NCBI GenBank assembly: GCA_963932465.1
Contig: OZ010800.1
Coordinates: 99,901,307-99,965,306, forward strand
Reading direction: 5' to 3'
Source: Maratus speciosus
Lineage: Eukaryota; Arthropoda; Arachnida; Araneae; Salticidae
Length of the DNA: 64,000 nucleotides
The notes below the pieces were generated by a model. That model did no database searches and was not told where the DNA came from. It worked only from the letters and a program-made list of their open reading frames with translations. Shown here piece by piece: positions 46,935-58,759 of the stretch (the stretch's first letter is position 1; every line of letters begins with the position of its first letter). A program made the position numbers and the translations under genes.

Positions 46935-47317
46935 AGCACGACAAATTGAATTGGACTAGGATAAACTAGAATGTTGGCGCCGAAGCGGTCTTTGGGATCA
47001 ATAAATGCACTCCAAATTGAATTGGCCTAGGATAAACTAGATCGGACTAGGATAAACTAGTTCAGACCAATGAATAGCAGGCTAAACTAGTTTATCCTAT
47101 GAGTGTTAGGCCAATCTAGTTTGGCCTAGGAAAAACTAGTTCATCCTATGGGCGTTTGGATAAACTAGTTTGGCCTAGGAAAAACTAGTTTATCCGATGG
47201 GTGTTAGGATAAAGTAGTTTGGACTAGGAAACACTAGTTTATCCTATGCGCGTTAGGATAAACTAGTTTGGACTAGGCCAATCTAGTTTGGCCTAAAATC
47301 GGGTTTGGCCGGTAACA
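46935..47317 (-). repeat. Right inverted arm with about four 49-bp units
   Basis: The unit GG(C/A)CTAGGAAAAACTAGTT starts at 47123, 47172, 47221 and 47270, an exact 49-bp spacing. A partly matching unit precedes them. The arm also has the GCCGAAGCGGTCTTTGGGAT block, inverted relative to the left arm. It is about 100 bp longer than the left arm, so unit number has changed since the arms were identical. Confidence 0.82.
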
Positions 47318-47742
47318 TATATATATATATTTTTTTTTTTTTTTTTCAAATTGTTTATTCATATATCAACATTGTTCATAAGAAGTTTCTTATTAAAACT
47401 TTTCTCGTTTTGAATAGTGTTGTATACTTTAAGCTTTATGTATGATTTCATTTCTTATATATATGAAATTTGAAGAAAATAAAAATTTTAATTAAGATAA
47501 AAAGCCCGGTATTTTTTTATTTCTTAGATTTTCTATATTTTGACTACAAAATAAATATTCATAATAACGTATTTTCTTTTAACCAACGATTTTAATTATT
47601 TTTGAAAATTATTTAATAACATATATTTTGCATCTAATTTATCCGAAATTTTAAAAGAGCGAAACATCAAAAGTACAGGGTGTGTTCACAAAGTTTCAAG
47701 ACTGGTATGAAAATGGAAAATTTATTAAACATTTTTGTACAG

Positions 47743-48155
47743 CTAACTAAAATTCTTCGAAATATGACACTTGAGCACCAACACACCGCTGCCAGCGTTT
47801 TTCCATAATTCATAGGCTTCTTGGAAGTCTTCGCCGGCAAGACTGTTGAGGGACCTCGTCGAAGCTGCCTGGATAGCTGGAATCGTGTCGAATCGTTTCC
47901 CTTTCAGATCTTTCTTGATCCGGAGAATAAAAAAAGTCGCTGGGAGCAAGGCCTGGGCTGTAGGAGGGCTTGCGGCAGTATTGCCTCGTTAAACTTAGCC
48001 AAAACTTCGGCGGCGGCAAGCGGCGTATGAGAGGACGTATTGTCGTGGTGAACAATCCAATCATTTCTAATGTCTGGTCGGACGCGCCGGACTCGATCCT
48101 TTAAATGGTGGTGCATTCCAGCGTAAAAATGACCTGACCCGGCACGTCCGCCCAC
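47743..48155 (-). pseudogene. Mariner transposase C-terminal half, left arm
   Basis: On the minus strand one reads DIRNDWIVHHDNTSSHTPLA, with the catalytic Asp of H-D-N intact. Next is AAAEVLAKFNEAILP, then, after a frame change, SYSPGLAPSDFFYSP, where the third catalytic Asp of S-P-D-L is Gly. A last section matches the mariner C-terminus with the EDFQEAYELWKNAG-CVL pattern near 47810. Several frame changes make it dead. Confidence 0.78.
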
Positions 48156-48163
48156 ACATCAGA

Positions 48164-48535
48164 GACGATTGCTTCGTTCACCACGGCAATGCACCCTCTC
48201 ACACGTCGCTCGCAGCCGCTAAAGTTTTGACTAAGTTTAACGTGGCAATCCTGCCACAAAGCTTCCTACAGTCCCGACTTCGCTTTCAACAACTTTTTTT
48301 TGTTCCTCCGAATGAAAAAAAAGACCTGAAAGGGAAGCAATTTTACCCGTTTCCAGCGATTCACGATTCCGGCTTCGACGAGGTCCCTTAACAGCCTTGC
48401 GCGCGAAGGCTTCCAGGGAGCCTATGAATAATGGAAAATGGCTGGCAGCGGTATGTTGATGCTCAAGAGTCATATTTCGAAGAATTTCAGTTCGCTGTAC
48501 AAAAATGTTTAATAAATTTTGTATTATCAGACCAG
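48164..48535 (+). pseudogene. Mariner transposase C-terminal half, right arm
   Basis: The plus-strand reading gives HHGNAPSHTSLAAAKVLTKF, in which the H-D-N Asp is Gly, then FNVAILP and a degenerate S-P-D region, then FLRMKKKTLK- and a C-terminal MENGWQRYVDAQESYFEEFQ (about 48430-48490). It is the inverted counterpart of the left arm. The two arms have different catalytic losses and different frameshifts, so they decayed separately after they were joined or came from two separate copies. Confidence 0.75.
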
Positions 48536-48889
48536 TCTTGAAACTTTGTGAACACACCTTGCATAACGTCACTGTTACATTATTAATTACTAAATATATC
48601 GAATGCTTTTTGAATTATGTGGGTGAATAATCGATTAAACTAACAATTCACTTTAAAATATGTTGTATTAAACTGCAATTAGAATTTAAAGAAATGAAAG
48701 ATTTAAATTTTTGAAAATATTTCAAGAGAAATATATAAGCAGTGTTACAACAGATTATTTTAACTATCGGTTTCTCAGGTACTCATTTTGCATATTTATA
48801 ATTATTTAAAAAATAAGACATATAGAATTATACCGGGATAATATGTCGATCTTGCTATCTTCTATCTTTCATTTTTTTAAATACTAACA

Positions 48890-49120
48890 GAACGACCCGG
48901 CTTCACCCGTGTCAATTATAAGGAGCCTTCCAGGTAAAATAAATTAAAACGAAGTAACACAGCAATCACAATAACTGAAACTTGTGCATTCCCATCCACA
49001 AATCATTAAAAAGGCAATCAGAAAACATGACGTTATTGTCTCGCAACCACGGTAAAATTCCTGAGCTTTAATAACAGATGCGCGTTATGTAAGAGAAAAA
49101 TATGTGATTTTTCCTCACAA

Positions 49121-49160
<40 letters not shown>

Positions 49161-50322
49161 TGCCTTTACTCCAATTTTCTAACTTCTAAACATCACACAA
49201 TTTCATTTTTTACAATGTCAAATAGAAAAAAGTTCTTTCAAATGATTTTTTTTTCTCAATTTTCTGATTTTAATGGATTTTAAAGTAATTGTGAAGCATG
49301 AATATATTTAAAGGTGCGTGCAACCCGATTAAGAAAAATGAACCCGTTTACACTTAATGCAATAGTATAAAGAAAAGACATGTTTATGAGTAACGCTGGT
49401 ATCATATTTTCGGTGACAACAACCTAACAAAAAAATTAATTTCCCTTTTAGTGCAATTTAACCTCTAAACCTCGCATATTCGATTGTTTCCACGTCTTAT
49501 AGAAAACAAAGTACTTTCAGTAAGATTTGTTTGTAATGTTTATCTCAGTTTACAAATTCTTTTAATGGATTTTAAAGTAATTTTCACGCATGCATATTTT
49601 TTAAATATGCTTGTAATCCAATTACAAAATATTAACTCAATTGCTCAAAAACATTGTAAATAATTTAGGATTTGCTTGTTTTCGTGTAATATTCGATAAC
49701 TAAATTGGCAAACGAAATTAAAACGCCAAAAATAAAATAAAATAAAACACAAACTTAACAGATTACAGCTGTAGTGAGTTTGACTACACGTTGAAAAGAT
49801 TTGATAGAAAGTGATGTCAAATCTAGCCTTTTTTTTTTTTTTGTTCCTAAATTGTTTTCATGAAATTTGACTGTCTGTATTAAAATAGATATTTTAATTA
49901 AAAGAAAATCATTCAAATTAATGTGCTACATCATTTTACCGCTCGTGTAGTTAAGGTTTTTATTTTATATATATAAAAAATGTGCATTTTCTGTTTAAAA
50001 TGACGTAAATTTCAAAAATGCAAAAATATAGCAATGCGTTATCGTTACTTTTTTCACATTATTGTGTCATTTTTAGGGTGAGGCAACGGGAAAGATACGA
50101 TTTAATTAGAAAATTAAAAGGATATATTTCTATAATGTTAAATTACGGAACATGGCAGAAAAAAGGGATAAATAGTGTTCTGATGATTTTTTAAAGTAGA
50201 CAGTGCTCTTTTCCACGGTCTAAAGGCTATGTAAATGAAGTTTCGTGCAAATCGGTCTAAAATTGGAGATTTGTATAAAGGACATACACACAGAGAACGG
50301 CTTTTATATATATATAGATTAA
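48890..50322 (+). mobile_element. Probable retroposon fragment, RTE- or SINE-like
   Basis: The head AACGACCCGGCTTCACCCGT and the end TTTCGTGCAAATCGGTCTAA followed by ACATACACACAGAGAACGGC and TATATATATAGAT are the style of arthropod non-LTR retroposon ends. The 1.3 kb between is AT-rich with a 34-base A run at about 49125-49158, and no reverse transcriptase is visible. Whether head and tail belong to one insertion is uncertain. Confidence 0.45.
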
Positions 50323-52660
50323 CTAATATAAGTCGATAAAGAAGTGTTAAAATTCTAGTGCTAAGTTCACCTTGAGTAAATAATTAAAATTCGTGTGACG
50401 AACAAATAAAAAGTACAAAAATTGCTTTTATATCCATATATACATATATATATATAATATGAATTACTTAAATTATTATCTTTAAAGGTTCTTGAGTTAT
50501 AACAATTTAAATACATGAAATGGTGAAAATAAACATCATGAAAAAAAATGCATTTTCACAAGAAGTCTGTTCGACGACAACCATTTCTTGAAAGCTAGAT
50601 TTTGAAAACAAACCAAAACGAAATACATTAAAGTAAATAATAATATAATACATAAAATTATATTACATGAATTTTAATTAAAATAAGTCGGGTAAGGAAA
50701 AAAACTCTTTTGTTATCGCTAAAATTGGAAAACTATTTTAATAGAAAATAGCTTCTAAAATCTAAAACACATCTTTTCATATATGTAATCATTTTCAGTA
50801 AAGTTTACAGATTAACAATTAAATATTATTTACGGAAAATATTTTACATTTTGTATATCTTTAGGTTTACGAATTGTTTTGATTTAAGACATGTAATATG
50901 AAAAAAAGGGCAAAGTACTGAGTTGCATTTTCACATACATAATATTTTTCTTCATGATAATTTATTCTAAAATAAGGAGAGAAAATGATAGGCCTGATTT
51001 ATTTTCTGTTAAGTTAAAACACAAATTGAATTTGCTGAACGCACAGTAAACTGCCAATATTAAACTGGTCGTTCTTGAATTTATAAATGAAAAACTATTT
51101 ATCTAATGTTTTTCGATAAAGAAAAACAAATGTGCATTTCGACAGGATAAAATATAATTGCTAAACTCTTTAATGTAGTGATGGAACTTAGAGATTTTTT
51201 CGGGTTTTTTTTTTTTTAATTTAATTTATAAATATTTCAAACATAGTTTAAAGCGTTTTGTTCGCTATTCTTCATGTCTGACTGACCATGTATTAATTTT
51301 AGTAAATATACGTAGATAATAACAATTTAATTCGACACTATGGTACTTTTCTTCCTGTTCTATAATATAAATGACATATTTTCATTTTTCATTAGTTTAC
51401 ATGGACATAAAAATGAATTTTAATACATTATATTCTAAGATATACAAAAATTTAAAACGTTTAAATGTTTTATTTTATTTCAAACATTACAAAAATAAAA
51501 TTTCAGATTTTAAAAACATCACAAGATGCCTCTTATAAAAAATTGTGTGAAGAGATTTATACTTTTTTTTTTTTTTTTTACTTTTAGATACAAAATATTT
51601 CTAATATATTAATGTGTGTGGCCTGTAATTTTTTGATTGAAATTATATTATTTAAAGTACACTACAATTTTTAGGCATTCCTAAGCTAAACAACAAGTTC
51701 TTAAGCATATGCAGCATTTTTTTTCTTACCGGGACGTGGAAAATGTAACTGTACAATAGCATTTTAATGATGTTATGTTATTCTAATCAACACGAAATTG
51801 CCGTGCTAAGTGAAATAATATGTTAAGTAACAAAAATCACATTTGAAGAAATTTGAAGTGAAAGTTTTTGCTGTAAATTTTAATGATTTATTTTCTGTTT
51901 GATACCATGTGTTTAAAATATTAACAGGTATGGTACTAAATTCTCTCAGAATAACTTATTCATAATTCTCAAATGTTAAAAATTATAAATATTATTGACA
52001 TTATTAAATATTAAAATATTAAATATTAATGAATAATGTCTTAATTCTTCAAGACTAAGAATCTGAGTATTTTATCTTCACCATGTGATAGGATACCTCA
52101 TAACGCTTTCATCCTAAAGATAAAAATTTATTTTAGAAAATGTAGCATAACATGTTCATCCACACAGCTCTTCAATTGATTTATGTTATTTAGGTTCATG
52201 TAATTAATGTTTTGAGGTAAACTTCTTAAGAAATACTACCTATTACATTCTGTCCTATGTTGGCATTTCGGAAAACCTTTTCAGATCTACGCCGACCGTG
52301 ACCCTTAAAGCACAAAACTATCCCCAGTTAAAAACTTTATCTATCTATCTGTATCACTTTTTTATGGACACGATAACTTTCATAATTCTGCACAAATCTC
52401 TTTCAAACTGATAATAAATAACTTCCAAAATGATAATATCTCGGATCATTTTCGTTAATGGGCAAAATCGGACCAAGTGGATTGAAATAAGGAGGGATTT
52501 TGTGAAAACAGGAAAAGAATTCCGTAACTTCTTATTTATAATACATATAAAACTAGTTTAAAGTTATTATTACTTCTAAGAAAAGGGCAAAAAATTATGT
52601 ATGACTGATTTTTGATAAAATTAAAAATGGGCTCAAGGGGCGCATAAAATGGAGTTTTAG
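50323..52660. other. AT-rich stretch, nothing recognised
   Basis: No paired ends, no open frame of note. Confidence 0.5.
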
Positions 52661-52671
52661 TGAGAAACAAT

Positions 52672-52995
52672 ATCATAACTTCGTCATTTCTCAAGATATC
52701 AAATCCAGTTAAGTTTATTATAAATCTTTTTAATATTATCTACAACTTTTATACTGAAAAGCTTTTAATAGGATCAACTCTTACCGCAAAAAATATAAAA
52801 AAAATAAACAAAATATATAAAAAGGGGAGGGGTTGAAGAAGAAAAAAAATCATAACTTCGTCAATTCACAGGATATCAACTCCGCTTAAATGTATTATAA
52901 ATCTTCTTAATATTATCTACAATTTTTATATAGACAAGCTTTTCACTGGGCCAAATACTACAACAAAATAAATAAATAAAATATAACACAAATCG
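52672..52995 (+). repeat. Tandem duplication, two units of 177 bp
   Basis: ATCATAACTTCGTCATTTCT at 52672 and ATCATAACTTCGTCAATTCA at 52849 start two units. Both continue with TTATAAATCTT-TTAATATTAT and an AAGCTTTT block. A weaker third unit may lie upstream near 52520 (AATTCCGTAACTTCTTATTT). Confidence 0.68.
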
Positions 52996-54025
52996 GTTGA
53001 CCAAAAAATCATCGTATTAAGGGTGTACTCAAATTCAAACTGCTTATTTTTTAATTTATTTTTAGCCTGAAACGAATCAAATTGGCAGATTTGCTTGTTC
53101 AGAAACTATATAATGTGCCGTGCTTATCGTTATTTTGATAAAGGCACCATATATTGCAAAAATGCTTTCAAAGGTGTAGTTTTGAACGAATTTCCCGAAG
53201 CGAAACCTCGGAACGAAAAATATTGTCGTACTGAGAAAAAAAAGTTTATTAATCAAGTTCTAATTAATTGGGTGAAAGCTGCAAACACGCGGCCGCTTAT
53301 ACATTTTTTTCAAAAACCGCGTTAGCAAGTTTTATGTTTCCACCTTTAAAAATGAGTTTGAAAACGTGTTCAAAAATTTTGAGTTGTTTAGATTTATAAA
53401 GCCACACAAAATTATTTGGATAAAATATAGTCTATAGATCGCAATTTTTTGGATAAGCGTTTTTAACATTCCCCTACATACTTGAAAAGTTTATATGAAT
53501 TCGGTTTGTATGTCTGCCCGTCTGTCTGTCCGTGATCTAACTAGTTCTAATGTGCACGGGTAGCCAGATAATTGCTATATGTAATTGGAGTTTAGTGCGG
53601 CATATTTCGATATTGAAAATGAAGTGTATTACATTTCTAGTTCTTTTATTGGGGTGCTTAAAGTTATTACATTACATTATTGTCTATTGGGAAAAATCAT
53701 TTGCAGTATATTTTAATGGTAAAACACTATTTCAAAATTAATGAAATTTATGTACTTTATTGAGGCGCATTAAAATATACCTACAATAGAATATATATGT
53801 GTAGCACTTACTTTTCGATTTCATTGAAATCAAAATAATTACCGTTATAATATGGTCTGTGAGGAAAAATATTTTACGGCGAATTTTAATAAAGTTACTT
53901 TGTTACAAAGATAATGAAATTGATATGTATTTCTGAGGTGCACAAAAACCTGTCTTTTCAGTAGAATTTGGAGTGCAAAACATTTATCATTCATTTACAA
54001 GATCACACAAATGTGTTCAATTGTA

Positions 54026-55318
54026 CAATGGTAACCCTAGGATAGATGGCCATAATTTTTAAAGATTGAAATAAAAATTCTTAGAATGCACATACAAGAA
54101 ATATTTAACCATAGTTGAAATTCTTATACATATACTCATCATATTTTGACAAAAAATAATTAAATATCGAAAACAAAAAGAAATTAAAATGAAATTCAAA
54201 TGGCAGATGGACATCTCTCCCACAAGCCGAGGAGAGATGGCCATCCAATACAAGAAAGAAAAAATGTAGTTAAAATAGAAAAAATAACACATTTCATGTA
54301 GTTAATCATGAAAAAGACATGGAAATTTGTAAAGACGCAATTATATCACTGAAAATCAGTGAATAAAATTTGAATAAACAAAAATTGAAGTATAATATTA
54401 ATCCTTTTCTTTTCGTAAAATTTTACAACATTTTCGGCAAAGATCTTGATGGTTTGTACATGTTTCATGTGGAACTACTTCTGACACGTTATGCATTGTA
54501 TGCAGTAATCCTTTTTGGTTGTGGTATTATATTCTTCACCACAACAAACACAGCGATTCTCATCCAATTTTATTCCGTCGGAAACTGGAGAATCTAATAA
54601 TTTCAAATATATTTCATCTTCTTCGCTACTGGAAATGTCATGATTTTGTTTTTTATCGCATTTATTTTAGATTTTTCATGGTTTTAAGTTTATTTATCAA
54701 ATTTATATATGTTTGAAATGAACGTTTCCGAAGTTTTTCAATATTTCCTGAAATAAAAACACATTGTTAGGTCCTATTATATTATTGCCATTGAAATATC
54801 CATATTAGTTAAAATTTAAATAATTATATCAATGAATATAATTATAAACATAAAAATTGCATAATTATTTAAAAAATATATTTATATTTTGTAAAAATCC
54901 TCACTCCGTATGATTATGAAATACAGATTGTTGGTATCATTTTCTCCTAAAATTGATGGACAATTGTCACACAATTTAAAGCGTCACTCCTACATTGTAT
55001 GTCTTTGTTTTCGACTTAAAAGCAAAGATTGGATTATATACGTGCCTGAAAAGTACTTTTAGTAAAAAAATATGTGTAACATAGGTACTGCAAAACATTC
55101 AGATACCTAACTCAAAAAAATATCCAACCACTAAATTAAATAAACATTAAAATTCACTTTCTTTTTATAATTAAAAAACCCAGCTGCACGACCCTATGAA
55201 TAAACACGTTGAACTATTTCTTACGAAAAAAGTTTATGTTGCAATCCATATTATAGTTTTTGAAATATTTAGACTGCTCACCTCTCCTCAATGGCCATTT
55301 ATGCTAGAATTACTCTAT
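54026..55318. mobile_element. Second pogo-like deletion derivative, 1.3 kb
   Basis: The ends are GGTAACCCTAGGATAGATGGCCAT-type at the left and AGTAATTCTAGCATAAATGGCCAT-type, inverted, at the right; 17 of 24 positions agree, with ATGGCCAT exact. TA precedes the left end. The only coding remnant is the zinc tail described next. Confidence 0.5.
54440..54665 (-). pseudogene. Acidic linker and zinc tail of a pogo-like transposase
   Basis: The minus-strand reading has an acidic SSSEEDEIYLKLL, then DENRCVCCGEEYNTTTKKDY and CIQCITCQK, a stop in place of Trp, then FHMKH. The order C-x2-C, about 14 residues, C-x2-C-x2-(W)-F-H is the PHD-like zinc tail found at the end of pogo/Tigger-type transposases. 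It has the same domain, the same missing catalytic core and the same situation as the remnant at 7422-7640. The last Cys pair is lost or frameshifted. Confidence 0.6.
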
Positions 55319-55760
55319 GTGACAATATTTCAAACAAGGTGAAATTGATATATATTACTGAGCTTTACTACAGGATGTTGGCTGAAAAATGTGATGTGCA
55401 TTGTAGTTAATGAAAATTTACAGGGACACACAAAAAGGGATTTTTGTAGAACATATATAAAATCATATGCAGATCTATGTAAAGAACTGTATGCATAGCC
55501 GCCTATTAATAATAATTCATGGAAGTGTGAATTTTATTGTTTTCAGAGTATTTTCCCCTAAATTAAATTTAAGCTTAGTATGTGGGGTGTATACAAATAA
55601 TGTATACACTGTACAAATACTGTATGTAATGTAACATATGTCCTGTATTTAATATACAGGACTATACAAACGAATTCAATTGCGCTTCTGTCTATTACAA
55701 TTCTGTAGATAATATGTAGAGATTCACAAAAGAATTGGATGTCCTTTCTGGCAGAGAATT

Positions 55761-58275
55761 GAAATTTCTGAAATACGTTTAAAAGTTTTTATAAAATGCA
55801 TTCTTGGTATCTTCTTTCCCTTATTAAACGGCGAAGTTTATTTAACATATTCTTCACGTGATGGAATGTCTTATATAATGTATGCTTGATGCATGATTTT
55901 TCGTTGTACTTAAAATTGTGTTTTCATTTCAAACTGATTTAAGTTTTGTTGATTATATCATCTGTGTCTTAGCTTGACCTTTTTCTTTTACTTCGAGGTA
56001 CAGTTGACCACAAAAAGAGAAAACATTATATGTTTTACACAAAATCATCCGAGAAAAAATGGAAATAACCAGTCTGTTGGAAATTATGTAATATTTGACT
56101 ATATGCTAAAAAGAATATAGAGTAGGGGAGGAGAACATCTGCATTTCGAAATTCTACGAAACTCTACGTAATTTTCAATAGTCTACGATCAACCTAGTTT
56201 TGAATAATATTTCACTTTTTGGGTTTATTTTATCTTAAGATAGCAAACAGGCAGTCGTACGGAAAACTTGTTTAGTAATTTTTATTTATAAAGTTTGGAA
56301 CTCACAATGTTAAATTCCGTTTTAATCGTTTGAAATCAGAATTTAGTGCGGATAGTTTGTAAAATGTAACTGAAAAAACACTTGGTGGAATTAGCTGTAA
56401 TTTTTCTTCGCACATTTAAAGCTTCTCAAACTCCATTTCTGTTAAAATTTTCACATGTTACAACTAATATATATTTTTAACAATAATTTCACATTATTCA
56501 TATTTTGAAAAATAATTTGTCTATGAATTGTGACCTATGATTTTGAATGACATGGATCTATTTCTGTAAGCTTTAGTTGGGCGAATCTAAAATTATAACT
56601 CATTCCAAAAAGTACTTATGAATTAGGCTTTAAAAACTCAACGCCTGACAATCTGTTTTGCCATAGTTAAACAGGAATTTATCACTATGAATTCCAAAGT
56701 TAAAAGCTTTATAATACCTAATTTATTTCGCAGAATGACTTGGCATGTTATCCTAATGTAAAATTTATCATAAAGCCATATATGCTGATACAATTGGGTG
56801 TACGTACGTATCAAACTTGCTAGTTAACATTTCTATTTGGTACAATTTCAGAATGGATAAATTTCTTTGGTCGTGTTTTTCATCGAGTTTTATAAAAAGT
56901 CATAATTTACAACCGAATGGATATTTTCAATTCTTGTTAGGGAAATGTGTTGATAAATATTTAGGTGTGTTGTTTATTTATTTATTTTTCGACTGTACAA
57001 ACAATATGTTAATTACTGCGTTCCATCTATGTTATTTCTACCGAGATGATTTGCCAAGGGCGTGTATTGTATAAGTTATTGGTATAATTAACTTCGTTTT
57101 CAGAATTAATTACACGTATTTATATGAAAAGAAAGTACTGATAGAAAATTGTAACTTTTAAGAAATTATAGTTATTAAATGTCGCGCTGCAAGTTAAAAA
57201 ACAATTTATATTTTGTTATACAAGCCACATTTTGTTTTACTATCACCTCCCTATGGATTTGATAAAGAATGTACTTACCTGTTATATTGATATATATTTA
57301 ATTTAATTTTGATATTTGATCTTCAAATTTAAAGATTTTTGTTTATTTTTTCTTTACTTCAATATAATATAAAGCAGCTATGGAGCAGTGGCAAAGCAGC
57401 CTGGATTGTCAACACAAAATTTTTATAGTAACCTTCGCCTTGAAAAGCTCACAAATTCTATCCTGAAATAAGATGGAGAATACTATTAAAATTTAGCAGT
57501 GTCGTTTGATTCTCTGGTGCTATGCATTTCCATCACTGCATAAAGTGAAAAAAAATAGTTTCCAGTCTTTTATTTTTACTAGCGCTTTTACATAGTATAA
57601 GTTAATGTTGTGCACATAAAATGTTGAAGAATAATTGGAAAGATTGCATTTTGTTGACTACAGATGTTTTCCTTTCGTATTTGAGATATATCTATAACGC
57701 TTCACACAACATATATAAATAAATAATAATAATAATAATAATAATAATAAACATTGCTTATCATTCTTTTCAATTGTTAAAAAAAATCTAAATCTAATCT
57801 AATGAACGAATATTTATTTTAACAACTTACCATAAAAACATTAATTAAAAATGTCTCTTTTTAATATTATCAATAATTTAGTAGAATTTTTTAACATAAA
57901 ACATCATTTTGGTTTATTATTATTATAATTGATATGTATTCTAATGTTTATGAGATTTTAGTTCGTTATACCTATCTCTTATTTTTAGAAGAATGTTACA
58001 TTATTTTTAGTAATACTCGCTATTTAAAGTGTGATTGAATGCCGTTGCTAAACTTTTCTTAAATCACATTTACATTACAATTATATATGAAATTTGAGTA
58101 TTCCAATTACTTTAATAAAACTTTTTTCTGTGGTTAACCAAATGTGTAATTCAGTCCTAAATAATTATTAAGATTTTCTTTGACATTAGTCTGAAAAATT
58201 TATATTAAAATCTTTAAAGAAAAGAATACATTTTTCTAACATGCTAAAATTGGATTTTAATAATGCAATTTATAA
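55761..58275. other. AT-rich stretch with an (AAT)n microsatellite
   Basis: The microsatellite lies at about 57721-57751. The open frame at 56817-57074 shows no motif I know. Nothing else stands out. Confidence 0.45.
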
Positions 58276-58277
58276 AA

Positions 58278-58610
58278 TACTAGGGGCTATGTCCCCTGCA
58301 AGCTACGCTCGCAAACCCCCGTTACACACCGCAGAATCTAAAAGCACGGTAATTTGATCGGTTTTAAAAAGATTAGAGAAGATTGAATTATAATGAAAAA
58401 ACCTATAGAGATCTCCCTGTAAATGGGGTTCCATTCAATTGCCTTTGATTGCGAAAATTTAAGTCCTAATCAGTTGCAGTTAAGACATACAATGGTTGTT
58501 TTCGTGTTTTATTAAAGAAGGTCAGTAAAGCATTTGAAAAGAAGCTAAAACAAAATGAATTGAGTAAACAGAGTCTTTTCCCGCGGTATTTTTTTAACAG
58601 CGTTATAAAA
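58278..58610 (+). repeat. Possible retroposon fragment
   Basis: ATACTAGGGGCTATGTCCCC followed by GCTACGCTCGC and AAACCCCCG is a GC-rich start of the kind seen at 11925 (CTAGCAGGCTATGCCC). It may be another head of the same retroposon type. No tail was found. Confidence 0.35.
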
Positions 58611-58759
58611 CGATTGACATAATACCATTTACTACAATTACTACAATTTACTGCTTAAACCTTTCAAGGGTGGTAATTCATTTTTGGACCGCTTAATTTT
58701 AATTCTTAAATGCAACATTGGTATAAGAATATTTCAATGAAAATTTTCCTTTTATTAAC

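Larger units (their letters stand above)
43901..47317. mobile_element. 3.4-kb element with repeat-array inverted ends
   Basis: The outermost bases, TGTTACCGGCCAAACCCGAT, occur inverted at both ends. Inside come arms made of repeated units (described separately). The interior holds a fold-back MITE, a Helitron-like copy and a 58-base T run, but no transposase. The element must therefore be non-autonomous, and I cannot name its superfamily. The borders lie in TATATA sequence, so the target duplication cannot be read with confidence. Confidence 0.72.
47676..48561. mobile_element. Two mariner 3' halves joined head to head
   Basis: Both ends are the same mariner 3' terminus: CAGGGTGTGTTCACAAAGTT at the left, and CAAGGTGTGTTCACAAAGTT inverted at the right. 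Each arm carries the end of a transposase gene running outward. They meet near 48150, so the 5' halves are absent from both. TA stands outside the left end (47674-47675). Confidence 0.78.
53380..55760 (+). repeat. Scattered diverged repeat words, interrupted by a transposon
   Basis: Blocks like GAAATTGATATGTATTTCTG recur with changes near 53737, 53917 and 55340, often followed 10-60 bases on by CACA(C)AAAA words. This is the pattern seen at 42.2-43.1 kb. The array is weak and I may be overreading AT-rich sequence. The element at 54026-55318 sits inside it. Confidence 0.3.

Noticed and set aside
47810..48155. Several overlapping frames on both strands read as separate small genes
   Set aside because: They are shadows of the mariner C-terminal half in inverted copies.
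53095..53325. Plus-strand open frame of 76 codons (FPEAKPRNEKYCRT)
   Set aside because: Composition is varied, but no family was recognised, no splice borders were seen and the frame ends abruptly. It could be a fragment of an unknown element; evidence is too thin for a call.
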